The translations under genes were made by a program, and so were the position numbers. A model generated the notes under the pieces. It did no database searches. It worked only from the letters and a program-made list of their open reading frames with translations, and was not told the origin of the DNA. A stretch of 64,000 bases of DNA. Origin: Hoeflea marina. GTDB lineage: Bacteria; Pseudomonadota; Alphaproteobacteria; Rhizobiales; Rhizobiaceae. Below, in pieces: positions 56,695-64,000 of the stretch. Each line of letters starts with the position of its first letter. The first letter of the stretch is position 1. Where the stretch lies: assembly GCF_003182275.1 (NCBI RefSeq), contig NZ_QGTR01000002.1, forward strand, positions 434,001 through 498,000, read 5' to 3'.

Positions 56695-57273
56695 ATGTTT
56701 GTGACCCCGGCTTTTGCCGAGACCACTCCCACCGACGGGACCACCACGGAAACCGGCGTTGCCCATGGCGAAGGCCATGGTGGCGTATTTCCGCCCTTCG
56801 ACCCGTCGACCTTTGCCTCGCAGCTGTTGTGGCTGGCGATCACGTTCGGCCTGTTCTACATGTTCATGAACAAGGTCATCGTGCCGCGTGTCGGCGGCAT
56901 CCTCGAGCACCGGCGTGACCGGATCGCCCAGGATCTCGGCGAAGCCAACCGGCTCAAGGAAGAATCCGACAACGCCATTGCCGCCTACGAGCAGGAACTG
57001 GCGACGGCCCGCAAGAAGGCCGGCGAAATTGCCCAGTCCGCGCGCGACAAGGCCAAGGCTTCGGCCGACGCCGAGCGGGCGCGCACCGAAGCCGAGCTTG
57101 CTGAACGCATGGTTGCGGCCGAAGCCAGCATCGCCGACATCAAGTCCAAGGCGCTGGCCGATGTGGACGCCATAGCCGAGGACGCCGCGACCAGCCTGGT
57201 CAAGCATCTTCTCGGCGGCGCCGTCACCAAGACAGAAGTCGCAGCCGCCATCCGCGCTGCGGCCGCGAAATAG
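56695..57273 (+). CDS. atpF2: ATP synthase F0 subunit b' (AtpF2/AtpG)
   Basis: A 192-residue b' subunit: a His/Gly-containing N-terminal segment, one membrane helix ([20 protein letters not shown], about residues 41-60) followed by [21 protein letters not shown], then a long charged coiled coil. Photosynthetic and alphaproteobacterial ATP synthases have b and b' in place of a b homodimer. The ribosome site is tggaggcgcac. It is followed by atpF after 13 bases. Confidence 0.94.
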   Translation: MFVTPAFAETTPTDGTTTETGVAHGEGHGGVFPPFDPSTFASQLLWLAITFGLFYMFMNKVIVPRVGGILEHRRDRIAQDLGEANRLKEESDNAIAAYEQELATARKKAGEIAQSARDKAKASADAERARTEAELAERMVAAEASIADIKSKALADVDAIAEDAATSLVKHLLGGAVTKTEVAAAIRAAAAK

Positions 57274-57286
57274 GCGGGAGGTTCAC

Positions 57287-57778
57287 ATGGACGCTACATC
57301 ATGGGCCACGTTCTGGGCCTTCGCCGGACTGATCATCTTTCTGGGCATCGCCGTCTACATGAAGGCGCCGGCCATGCTGACGTCGGCTCTGGACACCCGG
57401 GCCAACCAGATCCGCTCCGAGCTGGAGCAGGCCAAGAAGCTGCGCGAAGAAGCCCAGCAACTGCTGGCCGAATACCAGCGCAAGCGCAAGGAAGCCGAAA
57501 CCGAGGCCGCGTCGATCCTGTCGACCGCCGAGAAGGAGGCCGTGCATCTGCGTGAGGATGCGCGCATCAAGGCGGAGGACTATGTCGCCCGCCGCACCGC
57601 GATGGCCGAGCAGAAGATCAGGCAGGCCGAAGTCGAGGCGATCAACGAAGTCCGCGCTTCGGCCGTTGATCTCGCGATCGCCGCCACCGAGCGGCTGATC
57701 TCCGACAAGGTCGACAGCAAGGTTTCGGCCGAACTCTTCAAGTCGTCGGTCGCCGAAGTCAAGGGACAGCTGAACTGA
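57287..57778 (+). CDS. atpF: ATP synthase F0 subunit b
   Basis: A 163-residue subunit with an N-terminal membrane helix (TFWAFAGLIIFLGIAVYMKA) and a charged coiled coil (LEQAKKLREEAQQLLAEYQR...) forming the peripheral stalk with b'. The ribosome site gggaggttcac precedes ATG 57287. It is the last gene of the F0 operon; an intrinsic terminator follows. The F1 genes are not in the window, the usual alphaproteobacterial split. Confidence 0.96.
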   Translation: MDATSWATFWAFAGLIIFLGIAVYMKAPAMLTSALDTRANQIRSELEQAKKLREEAQQLLAEYQRKRKEAETEAASILSTAEKEAVHLREDARIKAEDYVARRTAMAEQKIRQAEVEAINEVRASAVDLAIAATERLISDKVDSKVSAELFKSSVAEVKGQLN

Positions 57779-57810
57779 CGCCTGCCTGAAGCAGGTCTGA
57801 CCAAGCGTTG

Positions 57811-57838
57811 AGCCGGGGCTGAGAGGTCCCGGCTTTTT
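57811..57838 (+). terminator. Rho-independent terminator of the F0 operon
   Basis: Stem agccggg (57811-57817) and cccggct (57828-57834), 10-base loop, followed immediately by a T-run (57834-57838). It is 33 bases beyond the atpF stop and 43 bases before the end of the convergent rnhB gene. The opposite strand has no T-run, so it serves the plus strand. Confidence 0.85.
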
Positions 57839-57880
57839 GCTGTCCGCCGGTGTCGTGCTTTCCGGCGCGGAAGGCGAGGC

Positions 57881-58546
57881 TCAGTCGGCGCGCAGCGGCC
57901 GGAAGCTCATGCGGTGCAGCGGGCAGGGGCCCAGCCTGATGATCGCCTCGCGATGCTCGAGCGTGCCGTAACCCATGTGGCGGCTGAAGCCGTAGCCGGG
58001 ATGGTGGGCGCATGAGCGTGTCATCATCCGGTCCCGGGTCACCTTGGCGACGATCGAGGCCGCGGCAATCGAGAGCGAGCGGGCATCGCCCTTGACCAGC
58101 GCCCTGGCCGCGCAGGCCAGCCCCGGCGGCACGTCGCGGCCATCGACGAGTGCGTAACGCGGCATGAGGCCCATCGACATGAGCGCCCGCCGCATGCATC
58201 CCAGGCTGGCGATGAGGATGTTGGAGCGGTCGATCTCGGCCGCCGATGCGCTGGCGATTCCCACATGCGCCTGCGCCAGGATCTGGTCGTAGAGCCGCTC
58301 CCGCGCCTGCGCCGTCATGGCCTTGGAATCATTGAGACCTTCTGGAATGTTGTCGGGGTCGAGAACCACGCAGGCGGCCACCACCGGCCCCGCCAGCGGG
58401 CCGCGTCCCGCCTCGTCCAGACCCGCGACCAGATCGAAGCCGTCACGGATCAACTGCCGTTCAAACCGGAAATCGGGAACCGGCGGATGGATCTCGGCCA
58501 GCAGTCCGTCAAAGAGCAGGGAATCGGGTGGGTTGTTCGGTCTCAT
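57881..58546 (-). CDS. rnhB: Ribonuclease HII
   Basis: A 221-residue RNase HII that nicks RNA in RNA-DNA hybrids and removes misincorporated ribonucleotides. The metal-binding motif is [17 protein letters not shown] (Asp44, Glu45), with [13 protein letters not shown] (Asp) and [14 protein letters not shown] further on and the end [24 protein letters not shown] 58546 gives a usual N terminus; ATG 58558 and 58582 are in frame upstream. Confidence 0.94.
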   Translation of the reverse strand: MRPNNPPDSLLFDGLLAEIHPPVPDFRFERQLIRDGFDLVAGLDEAGRGPLAGPVVAACVVLDPDNIPEGLNDSKAMTAQARERLYDQILAQAHVGIASASAAEIDRSNILIASLGCMRRALMSMGLMPRYALVDGRDVPPGLACAARALVKGDARSLSIAAASIVAKVTRDRMMTRSCAHHPGYGFSRHMGYGTLEHREAIIRLGPCPLHRMSFRPLRAD

Positions 58547-58802
58547 GCGGAAGACCATGCACACCCACCCGACCCGCTGCAAGACCCGGCGGCGGAACGG
58601 GGAAGCCGCGCGGGTGCCCGGGCTGCAGGCGACAGGCGGGGTCTGCAGCCCGGAGGTCTGGACAGGGCAGTTGGGCCGCCCCGTCGATGTGTTTGCCCGC
58701 CCTGGGCATTTCCGGACGAAGCGAATGTCACCTCGTCATAGGAGAATGCGACAAATCAGAAGCCTGCAGCGCGCCTGCAATTCAAAGAAAAGCAGGAGCG
58801 CA

Positions 58803-59960
58803 CTACAGCAGCGACAATTGGACGCCTTCGCCACGCGGCGGCACGAACAGGTCTGTGCGCAACGGCGGCTTGCGCAGGGTCAGCCCCAGCCGCTTCGTCG
58901 TCAGGTCGAAGCGGCGCGAGATCTGCCACGCATAGGGGCCGGCGCCGCGCATGCGCTTGCCGAACTCGGCGTCGTAATCCTTGCCGCCGCGCATCGAGCG
59001 GATCAGCGACATGACGTGACGGTACCGGTCGGGATAGTGTCGGAGCAGCCAGTCGCGAAACAGCGGGCTGACCTCGAGCGGCAGCCTGAGCATCACGTAG
59101 CCGGCGGAATCGGCGCCCGCCGCCCTTGCCGAATCGAGGATCCGCTCGATCTCGTGGTCGTTCAGTCCCGGGATCACCGGCGCCACCATCACCGACACCG
59201 GAATGCCGGCGTCCGACAGGGCCCGTATCGCCTCAAGCCGCCGCGATGGCGTGGCCGCCCGCGGTTCCATGGCGCGCGCCAGTTGCCGGTCGAGCGTCGT
59301 CACCGACAGCGCGACCCGGGCCAGGCCGCGCTTTGCCATCCGCGACAGGATGTCGATGTCGCGCATCACCAGCGCCGATTTGGTCACGATGCCCACCGGA
59401 TGGCCCGCGGCCTCCAGCACTTCCAGCAGTTGCCGCATGATGCGCCATTCACGTTCCACCGGCTGGTAGGGGTCGGTGTTGGTGCCGATGGCGATCGGCT
59501 GGACCTTGTAGCCCGGCCGCGACAGTTCGCGTTCCAGCAGCTTGGCGGCATCAGGCTTGGCAAACAGCCTCGACTCGAAATCGACGCCCGCCGACAGCCC
59601 CATATAGGCATGGGTTGGCCTGGCAAAGCAGTAGATGCAGCCATGCTCGCAGCCGCGATAGGGGTTGATGGACCGGTCGAAGGAGAGATCGGGCGAGTTG
59701 TTCTTGGTGATGATGGTGCGCGGCTTTTCCACCTGCACTTCGGTCTTGAAGGCGGGCAGGTCGTCTATGCTGTTCCAGCCGTCGTCGAAGACCTCGCGGG
59801 TCCTGAGTTCGAAGCGTCCGCCGATATTCAGGCCGGCCGCGCGACCGCGCACGCGACCGGGATCGACGCGCAATCCGCTGGAACCCGCCAGCGCATTGGC
59901 TTCGCCGGCGGAGAGGCCGGGCTGATAGGCCGTCTGTGTCAGCATCGCATTGGTGCCCAT
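58803..59960 (-). CDS. PA0069-like radical SAM protein (spore photoproduct lyase-related)
   Basis: A 385-residue radical SAM enzyme with the 4Fe-4S motif Cys104-x3-Cys108-x2-Cys111 (YRGCEHGCIYCFARPTHAYM) and the blocks FKTEVQVEKPRTIITKNNSPD, IGTNTDPYQPVEREWRIMR and VMVAPVIPGLNDHEIERIL typical of the PA0069 group, distantly related to spore photoproduct lyase. Substrate unknown. A perfect alphaproteobacterial SOS box lies 81 bases upstream, suggesting LexA control and a DNA-damage role. ATG 59960 is used; the second in-frame Met (59945) is possible. Confidence 0.88.
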   Translation of the reverse strand: MGTNAMLTQTAYQPGLSAGEANALAGSSGLRVDPGRVRGRAAGLNIGGRFELRTREVFDDGWNSIDDLPAFKTEVQVEKPRTIITKNNSPDLSFDRSINPYRGCEHGCIYCFARPTHAYMGLSAGVDFESRLFAKPDAAKLLERELSRPGYKVQPIAIGTNTDPYQPVEREWRIMRQLLEVLEAAGHPVGIVTKSALVMRDIDILSRMAKRGLARVALSVTTLDRQLARAMEPRAATPSRRLEAIRALSDAGIPVSVMVAPVIPGLNDHEIERILDSARAAGADSAGYVMLRLPLEVSPLFRDWLLRHYPDRYRHVMSLIRSMRGGKDYDAEFGKRMRGAGPYAWQISRRFDLTTKRLGLTLRKPPLRTDLFVPPRGEGVQLSLL

Positions 59961-60040
59961 GACGCGTTCGGTCTCCGGATGCGCGATCCCTCTGCGGGAA
60001 TCGCCTTGCCTTGATGACTATATTCCTAGCACTCGAAACA

Positions 60041-60055
60041 GAACGAAACAAGAAC
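60041..60055. promoter_or_regulatory. LexA (SOS) box of alphaproteobacterial type
   Basis: GAAC (60041-60044), gaaacaa, GAAC (60052-60055): an exact GAAC-N7-GAAC, reading GTTC-N7-GTTC on the minus strand, the direct-repeat operator of alphaproteobacterial LexA. A -10-like TATAGT (complement of 60017-60022) lies 18 bases beyond it toward the radical SAM gene, so the box would cover the -35 region of that promoter. The divergent glycosyltransferase gene starts 84 bases on the other side. Confidence 0.65.
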
Positions 60056-60138
60056 AAAATGGAATGGTGCGGGAACGGCAGGCAGTCGCAGCCCAGCTGG
60101 CGCGCCGACTCGCCACGGCGGGTCCAATGGGCTAGGAA

Positions 60139-60660
60139 ATGCGGATGATCACAGTGATTTTGGAATGTCGGGATCAGGAGGGGGCGCTGGCGGTGACGCT
60201 GGCGGCCCTTGTGCAGGGTGCGGTCGAGGGGCTGGTGGCGGAAGTCATCGTCATGGATCGCGGCTCCGGCGACGGGTCTTCCCAGCTGGCCGATGCAGCC
60301 GGGTGCCGCTACCTCGTCGATCCGGACCTGCGCGAGGTGGTGCAGCACGCCCGCGGCGACTGGTTGTTCCTGATCGAGCCGGGCGCCCGCCCGCTGCTGG
60401 GCTGGATCGAGCATCTGGGGCAGCACATGGCCGCCGGCACCACGGCTGCGCGGCTGTCGCCGTCGCGGGAGTACCGGCTGCCCTTTCTCGCCCGGCTGAG
60501 GCACCGCGCGTCGACACTTGAGCACGGAGTGCTGATTTCCCGGCGCCATGCCGTCGCCAACGCCAGGTCCGGCCAGGCGCTTGAGGATCTTGCCCGCGGA
60601 CTGGCGATGACGCGTCTCAAATGCGAAATTGTCCCTGCTGCCGTCTTGTCACTGGCCTGA
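60139..60660 (+). CDS. Short family 2-like glycosyltransferase
   Basis: A 173-residue protein resembling the N-terminal GT-A part of family 2 glycosyltransferases: MITVILECRDQEGALAVTLAAL, then VAEVIVMDRGSGDGSSQLAD and HARGDWLFLIEPGARPLLGW. It lacks the longer C-terminal half seen in most GT2 enzymes, and the second acidic position of the usual DxD is replaced by EPG, so the activity is doubtful. ATG 60139 is used; ATG 60145 would also do. It converges on ispE with a 3-base gap. Confidence 0.7.
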   Translation: MRMITVILECRDQEGALAVTLAALVQGAVEGLVAEVIVMDRGSGDGSSQLADAAGCRYLVDPDLREVVQHARGDWLFLIEPGARPLLGWIEHLGQHMAAGTTAARLSPSREYRLPFLARLRHRASTLEHGVLISRRHAVANARSGQALEDLARGLAMTRLKCEIVPAAVLSLA

Positions 60661-60663
60661 AGC

Positions 60664-61551
60664 TCAGGCGGGCGAGGCGAGACTGCGCGTGGCGGTGACA
60701 AACCAGTCGGGATGCCGGCTGGCGATCGCGGCAGCTGCGGCCTGAGCTTCCGTGTCGGCCGCATAGAGGCCGAAGCATGTGGCGCCCGATCCCGACATCC
60801 GCGCCAGCAGCGCGCCTGTCTGGCGGATCGCGTCGAGACAGCCATCGATCGCTGGCGCAAGCCTGCGTGCCGGCGGTTCGAGATCGTTGCGGGTGCCGCC
60901 CAGCCAGGCGACCGTCTCCCGGACGCTGGCAAGCCTGGGAATGGCCGGCAGGGGCGGATTGTCGCGGCTCTCCAGCGCCCGGAACACCGATGGTGTCGAC
61001 ACCGCGACGCCGGGATTGACCAGCACCATCGGCAGCGCAGGCAACCCATCGACGAAGGTGAGTGCCTCGCCGATGCCGCTCGCTCGGAGCGGTCGGTTGG
61101 CCAGACACATCGGCACGTCGGCGCCAAGCGTCAGCGCCAGTTGCGCCAGATCGTCGGGATCGGCCGTGAAGCGCCAGAGATCGCAGAGCAGGTGCAGCAC
61201 GGCGGCCGCATCGGCCGACCCGCCGCCAACGCCCGACGCCACCGGGATCGCCTTGGTCAGCCGGAGGGCGACGCCGGGGGCCTCGTGGCCGCGGGCCGCA
61301 GCCAGCGCCCTTAACCCGTCGCGCGCCTTCAGGCACAGATTGTCGGCCTGCGGCGATCCGGCCAGAGCACCGGCAAACGGACCGTCAAGGTCAAGGCTGT
61401 CGGCAGCCGCCGGCTCGGCCTGCAGAGTGTCACCGAACCCGGTGAACACCACCAGGCTGTCAAGCAGATGATAGCCGTCGGCACGCCGGCCCGTGATCGA
61501 CAGCGCCAGGTTGACCTTCGCGGTCGCGCCGCGGGTCGCCAAGCCGGTCAA
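60664..61551 (-). CDS. ispE: 4-Diphosphocytidyl-2-C-methyl-D-erythritol kinase IspE
   Basis: A 295-residue GHMP kinase of the non-mevalonate isoprenoid pathway. Features are ATAKVNLALSITGRRADGYH at the N terminus, the ATP loop KAIPVASGVGGGSADAAAVL, LGADVPMCLANRP with the catalytic Asp, and the C-terminal MSGSGATCFGLYA. TTG 61551 was chosen because it overlaps the stop of the preceding TPR gene (ttga) and gives the normal length; no ATG or GTG is suitably placed. A nearby polyprenyl synthase fits an isoprenoid theme. Confidence 0.92.
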   Translation of the reverse strand: MTGLATRGATAKVNLALSITGRRADGYHLLDSLVVFTGFGDTLQAEPAAADSLDLDGPFAGALAGSPQADNLCLKARDGLRALAAARGHEAPGVALRLTKAIPVASGVGGGSADAAAVLHLLCDLWRFTADPDDLAQLALTLGADVPMCLANRPLRASGIGEALTFVDGLPALPMVLVNPGVAVSTPSVFRALESRDNPPLPAIPRLASVRETVAWLGGTRNDLEPPARRLAPAIDGCLDAIRQTGALLARMSGSGATCFGLYAADTEAQAAAAAIASRHPDWFVTATRSLASPA

Positions 61552-63419
61552 GCCGGCTCTGCGAACCAGGTGGGCTCGAGACTGCTCTTGATCAGCGGCG
61601 CCTCGCCGTCGGTGGCCGGCTGGCTGCCGCTCGCGGGAGACCTGTCGGCGGCGGGCGCCGTCTGCGCGGCCTTGGGCAGGCCCTCGGCCAGCTTCTTCTC
61701 GATCGCCTTCCTGACGTCGTCTTCCGGATCGTTGATGAGGGCGCGCTTCCACTGGAATGTCGCCTCAAGCTCGCGGCCGACCCGCCAGTAGGCGTCGCCG
61801 AGATGGTCGTTGATGGTCACGTCCGCGGGCTTGAGCTCGATGGCACGCTCGAGTTCGCGCACCGCGTCGTCATACTTGCCCAGCCGGAAATAGGCCCAGC
61901 CCAGGGAATCGACGATGTAGCCGTCATTCGGCCTGAGATCGACGGCAGCCTGGATCATCGCCATGCCCTCGTCGAGGTTCATGTTCATGTCGATCCAGGA
62001 ATAGCCCAGATAATTCATCACCTGCGGCTGTTGCGGGTAGAGCTGCAGCGCGCGCTTGAAATTGGCTTCCGCCTTCGGCCATTGCTTCAGCCGCTCCTGG
62101 GCGATGGCGAGCTGGAAGAACAGGTTCCAGTCGGCCTTCGAGGGCGCCGGTCCGATGACCGCAATGGCCGTCTGGTAGTTGAGCGCCATTTCGGCGTAGT
62201 CCTTGTCCGACGACAGCACGGTGCCATAGGCGAGGTAGCTGCGCAGGTCCTTCGGATCGGATGCGATCAGGGCCTTGAGGTGATCCTTGGCCTGACCTTC
62301 CTCGCCCATGTCGGCAAGCGCCAGTCCGAGCTGCAGCTCGGAGATCCGCCGCATCGGCGAGTTCTCCGGAACCGACTTGTAGATGGCGATGGCATCCTCG
62401 GGCTTGCCGAGCGCTTCCTTGAGGCTGCCGAGCATCACCAGCGTCGCAGCGTCCTCGGGATCGAGGGCACGGGCGAACTGCAGGTACAGCGCCACGGTTT
62501 CCTCCGCGCCTTCCCTGTTGAGCGCGCTGCCGAGCGTGAACAAGGCCGCCGCGGCGCCCTGCTGAGCGGTCTCGATGTCGGCTTCGGGCGTCTTGCCCGC
62601 CTCTATCTGCTGTCGCATCGCCGAAAGCGGCGCATAGCCTGGCGAGAAGTCCTCGCCCGCCGACAGCGCGTCGAGCGCACCGCGGGTGTTGCCCTGCAGC
62701 CCGTCGAGCGCGGCCAGAGCCATCACCGTGCGGATATAGGTGTCGGGCGCCGCCGCGCCGTTGGCCTTGTCGGAAACCGATGCGACATAGGCCTTGCGCG
62801 CGGTTTCCGCGTCTCCCATCGCCTGGGCCATGGCGCCGGAGTGGAAGCGCAGGAACACCGGATACCAGGGCGGGCCATCCAGCGAATCCAGCGTCGCCAG
62901 CGCCTGCTTGCCCTTGCCTGCGCCGAAATCGGCCCAGGACTTGAGCAGCGTATTGAGCAGGCGGTCGATCGGATTGTCGGATTTGTCGTCGAGCAGCCCG
63001 GATGCGGTCTCGAAGTCGCGCTTGTTGATGGCGTCGATCGCCAAAGCGAGGCTTGCGACCTGCGCCACGGCAGGGTCGTTCTTCATGTCGCGGGCCAGCG
63101 CCACGCCTTCCTCGAACCGGCCGGCGGTGAACAGTGTCACCATCAGCCTCTGCCGGATCTCGGGGTTGCCGGGATCGAACTCGAGTGCCTTGCGGTAGAA
63201 CGTGATCGCTGAGTCGGTATCATTGTCGAAATCGGCCGTGCGGCCGGCGAGGAATGCACCGGCAAAGCCGAGGAACTGCGGCTTTGCGTCCGCTTCAGCC
63301 GACTTGGAAGCCGCGGCAGATGCCGGGAAGACAAGCGGGGAACCCGGCAGCGTCGCCAGGACGAGCGCTCCAAGCGCGACACTGGCCGCGAGCCGGAGAA
63401 TGTGGTTTTGCCGCATCAA
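61548..63419 (-). CDS. Exported tetratricopeptide repeat protein
   Basis: A 623-residue protein with a signal peptide (about residues 1-36, ending FPASAAAS) and TPR units over most of its length, for example FYRKALEFDPGNPEIRQRLM, AEANFKRALQLYPQQPQVMN, GWAYFRLGKYDDAVRELERA and DAYWRVGRELEATFQWKRAL. The C-terminal about 40 residues are Pro/Ala/Ser-rich. It probably acts as a periplasmic or outer-membrane-attached scaffold. Often encoded next to ispE in this order in alphaproteobacteria (from memory), with the stop overlapping the ispE start. ATG 63419 or 63416. Confidence 0.87.
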   Translation of the reverse strand: MMRQNHILRLAASVALGALVLATLPGSPLVFPASAAASKSAEADAKPQFLGFAGAFLAGRTADFDNDTDSAITFYRKALEFDPGNPEIRQRLMVTLFTAGRFEEGVALARDMKNDPAVAQVASLALAIDAINKRDFETASGLLDDKSDNPIDRLLNTLLKSWADFGAGKGKQALATLDSLDGPPWYPVFLRFHSGAMAQAMGDAETARKAYVASVSDKANGAAAPDTYIRTVMALAALDGLQGNTRGALDALSAGEDFSPGYAPLSAMRQQIEAGKTPEADIETAQQGAAAALFTLGSALNREGAEETVALYLQFARALDPEDAATLVMLGSLKEALGKPEDAIAIYKSVPENSPMRRISELQLGLALADMGEEGQAKDHLKALIASDPKDLRSYLAYGTVLSSDKDYAEMALNYQTAIAVIGPAPSKADWNLFFQLAIAQERLKQWPKAEANFKRALQLYPQQPQVMNYLGYSWIDMNMNLDEGMAMIQAAVDLRPNDGYIVDSLGWAYFRLGKYDDAVRELERAIELKPADVTINDHLGDAYWRVGRELEATFQWKRALINDPEDDVRKAIEKKLAEGLPKAAQTAPAADRSPASGSQPATDGEAPLIKSSLEPTWFAEPA

Positions 63420-63566
63420 TCATGCCTCTTGTTCGAGATGAGCCTCGGGTCCCGTCCTGCTTCGTCCGGGAGCCGGAATCAAAGCGCGGGTTTGCCTCAT
63501 GGTAGCGCCTACCATGGCTTTTTTGTTGCAAGGCGGCAAGTATGGCCGCTTTCCGTGTGGTTGCGG

Positions 63567-64000
63567 TCAATGAGCCCGGCTGAGGCAGAACGCGATCACT
63601 TCCATGAGCGCGTCCTTTTCGCCCGAATCAGGCAGCGGCGCCAGCGCATCCCGCGCGATCGAGCTGTAATGCTCGGCTCGCGCCACGGTGTCCTTCAGGC
63701 TCCCGTATTTGGCGAGAAGCCCCATGGCCTTTTCCAGCGCGTGGGAATCATTGTCGCCGGTCTCGATCGCCTGCCGCCAGAAGGCGCGCTCCTGGTCGGT
63801 GCCGCGCCGGTAAGCGAGAACGACCGGCAGGGTGATCTTGCCCTCGCGGAAATCGTCGCCGACATTCTTGCCCAGTTCCTTGGCCGAGCCGCCATAGTCG
63901 AGCACGTCGTCGATCAGCTGGAAGGCGAGGCCGAGATTGATGCCGTAGGAGCGCAAGGCATTGCGTTCCGCCTTCGAGGCCTGGGCGACGATCGGGCCCA
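63567..64000 (-). CDS. Polyprenyl (octaprenyl) diphosphate synthase, C-terminal part
   Basis: The coding frame enters from the window edge (GPIVAQASKAERNALRSYG at 63944-64000) and ends at 63567, so about the last 143 residues are visible. They hold the second aspartate-rich motif LAFQLIDDVLDYGG and GKNVGDDFREGKITLPVVLAY, typical of trans long-chain polyprenyl synthases making the side chain of ubiquinone. The first DDxxD motif is outside the window. It is read in the same direction as the TPR gene and ispE, with a 147-base gap. Confidence 0.9.
   Translation of the reverse strand, partial: GPIVAQASKAERNALRSYGINLGLAFQLIDDVLDYGGSAKELGKNVGDDFREGKITLPVVLAYRRGTDQERAFWRQAIETGDNDSHALEKAMGLLAKYGSLKDTVARAEHYSSIARDALAPLPDSGEKDALMEVIAFCLSRAH

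Overview
The window is chromosomal DNA from a GC-rich alphaproteobacterium, most likely of the order Hyphomicrobiales (Rhizobiales) near Rhizobiaceae/Phyllobacteriaceae. Genus is a guess only. The evidence is a RIME-like rhizobial palindromic repeat (two copies), a BacA/SbmA peptide transporter, a separate F0 operon atpI-B-E-F'-F with a b' subunit, an alphaproteobacterial SOS box of the form GAAC-N7-GAAC, and a Pho-box-preceded ugpBAEC operon. Coding density is very high and many genes are joined by ATGA, TTGA or TGATG overlaps. I saw no rRNA, tRNA, insertion sequence, prophage or CRISPR array.

Layout. 1-13 kb: end of an M24 peptidase-like gene, then a dispersed urease locus. It holds HupE/UreJ-type membrane genes, ureD, ureA, ureB, ureC, ureE, ureF and ureG, interleaved with small genes: DUF1272, a SpoT/Mesh1-like HD hydrolase, an LprI-like exported protein, DUF29, a beta-propeller protein, a host-attachment-type protein, DUF6434 and a mini low-molecular-weight phosphatase. 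13-17 kb (minus): a four-gene unit of circularly permuted ATP-grasp, alpha-E, transglutaminase and Anbu proteasome-like peptidase. 17-26 kb: DMT exporter, MttB-family methyltransferase, a large PAS hybrid histidine kinase, and a head-to-head pair equivalent to the two halves of MnmC. 26-32 kb: purine catabolism, with puuE, a uraD-allA fusion and uraH forward, and an OsmC protein, guaD and puuD reverse. 32-36 kb: ugpBAEC behind a Pho box. 36-40 kb: marR-emrA-emrB with a perfect 18-bp operator-like palindrome. 40-46 kb: GMC oxidoreductase and xdhABC. 46-54 kb: MFS transporter, BacA/SbmA, polysaccharide deacetylase, NnrU, a YfgM-like protein, Der and a SleB-type cell-wall hydrolase. 55-58 kb: F0 ATP synthase operon. 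58-64 kb: rnhB, a radical SAM gene with an SOS box, a short glycosyltransferase, ispE, a TPR protein and the 3' part of a polyprenyl diphosphate synthase.

How the genes work together. GuaD, XdhABC, PuuD, UraH, UraD-AllA and PuuE would take guanine through xanthine, urate, 5-hydroxyisourate, OHCU and allantoin to allantoate, and ureidoglycolate to glyoxylate plus urea. The urease locus would turn that urea into ammonia. The step from allantoate to ureidoglycolate is not in the window. The less understood part is the Anbu/transglutaminase/alpha-E/ATP-grasp unit, a peptide-ligation and proteolysis system whose substrate is unknown to me. All functional calls rest on reading the sequence and recalled family features. 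No database search was run.
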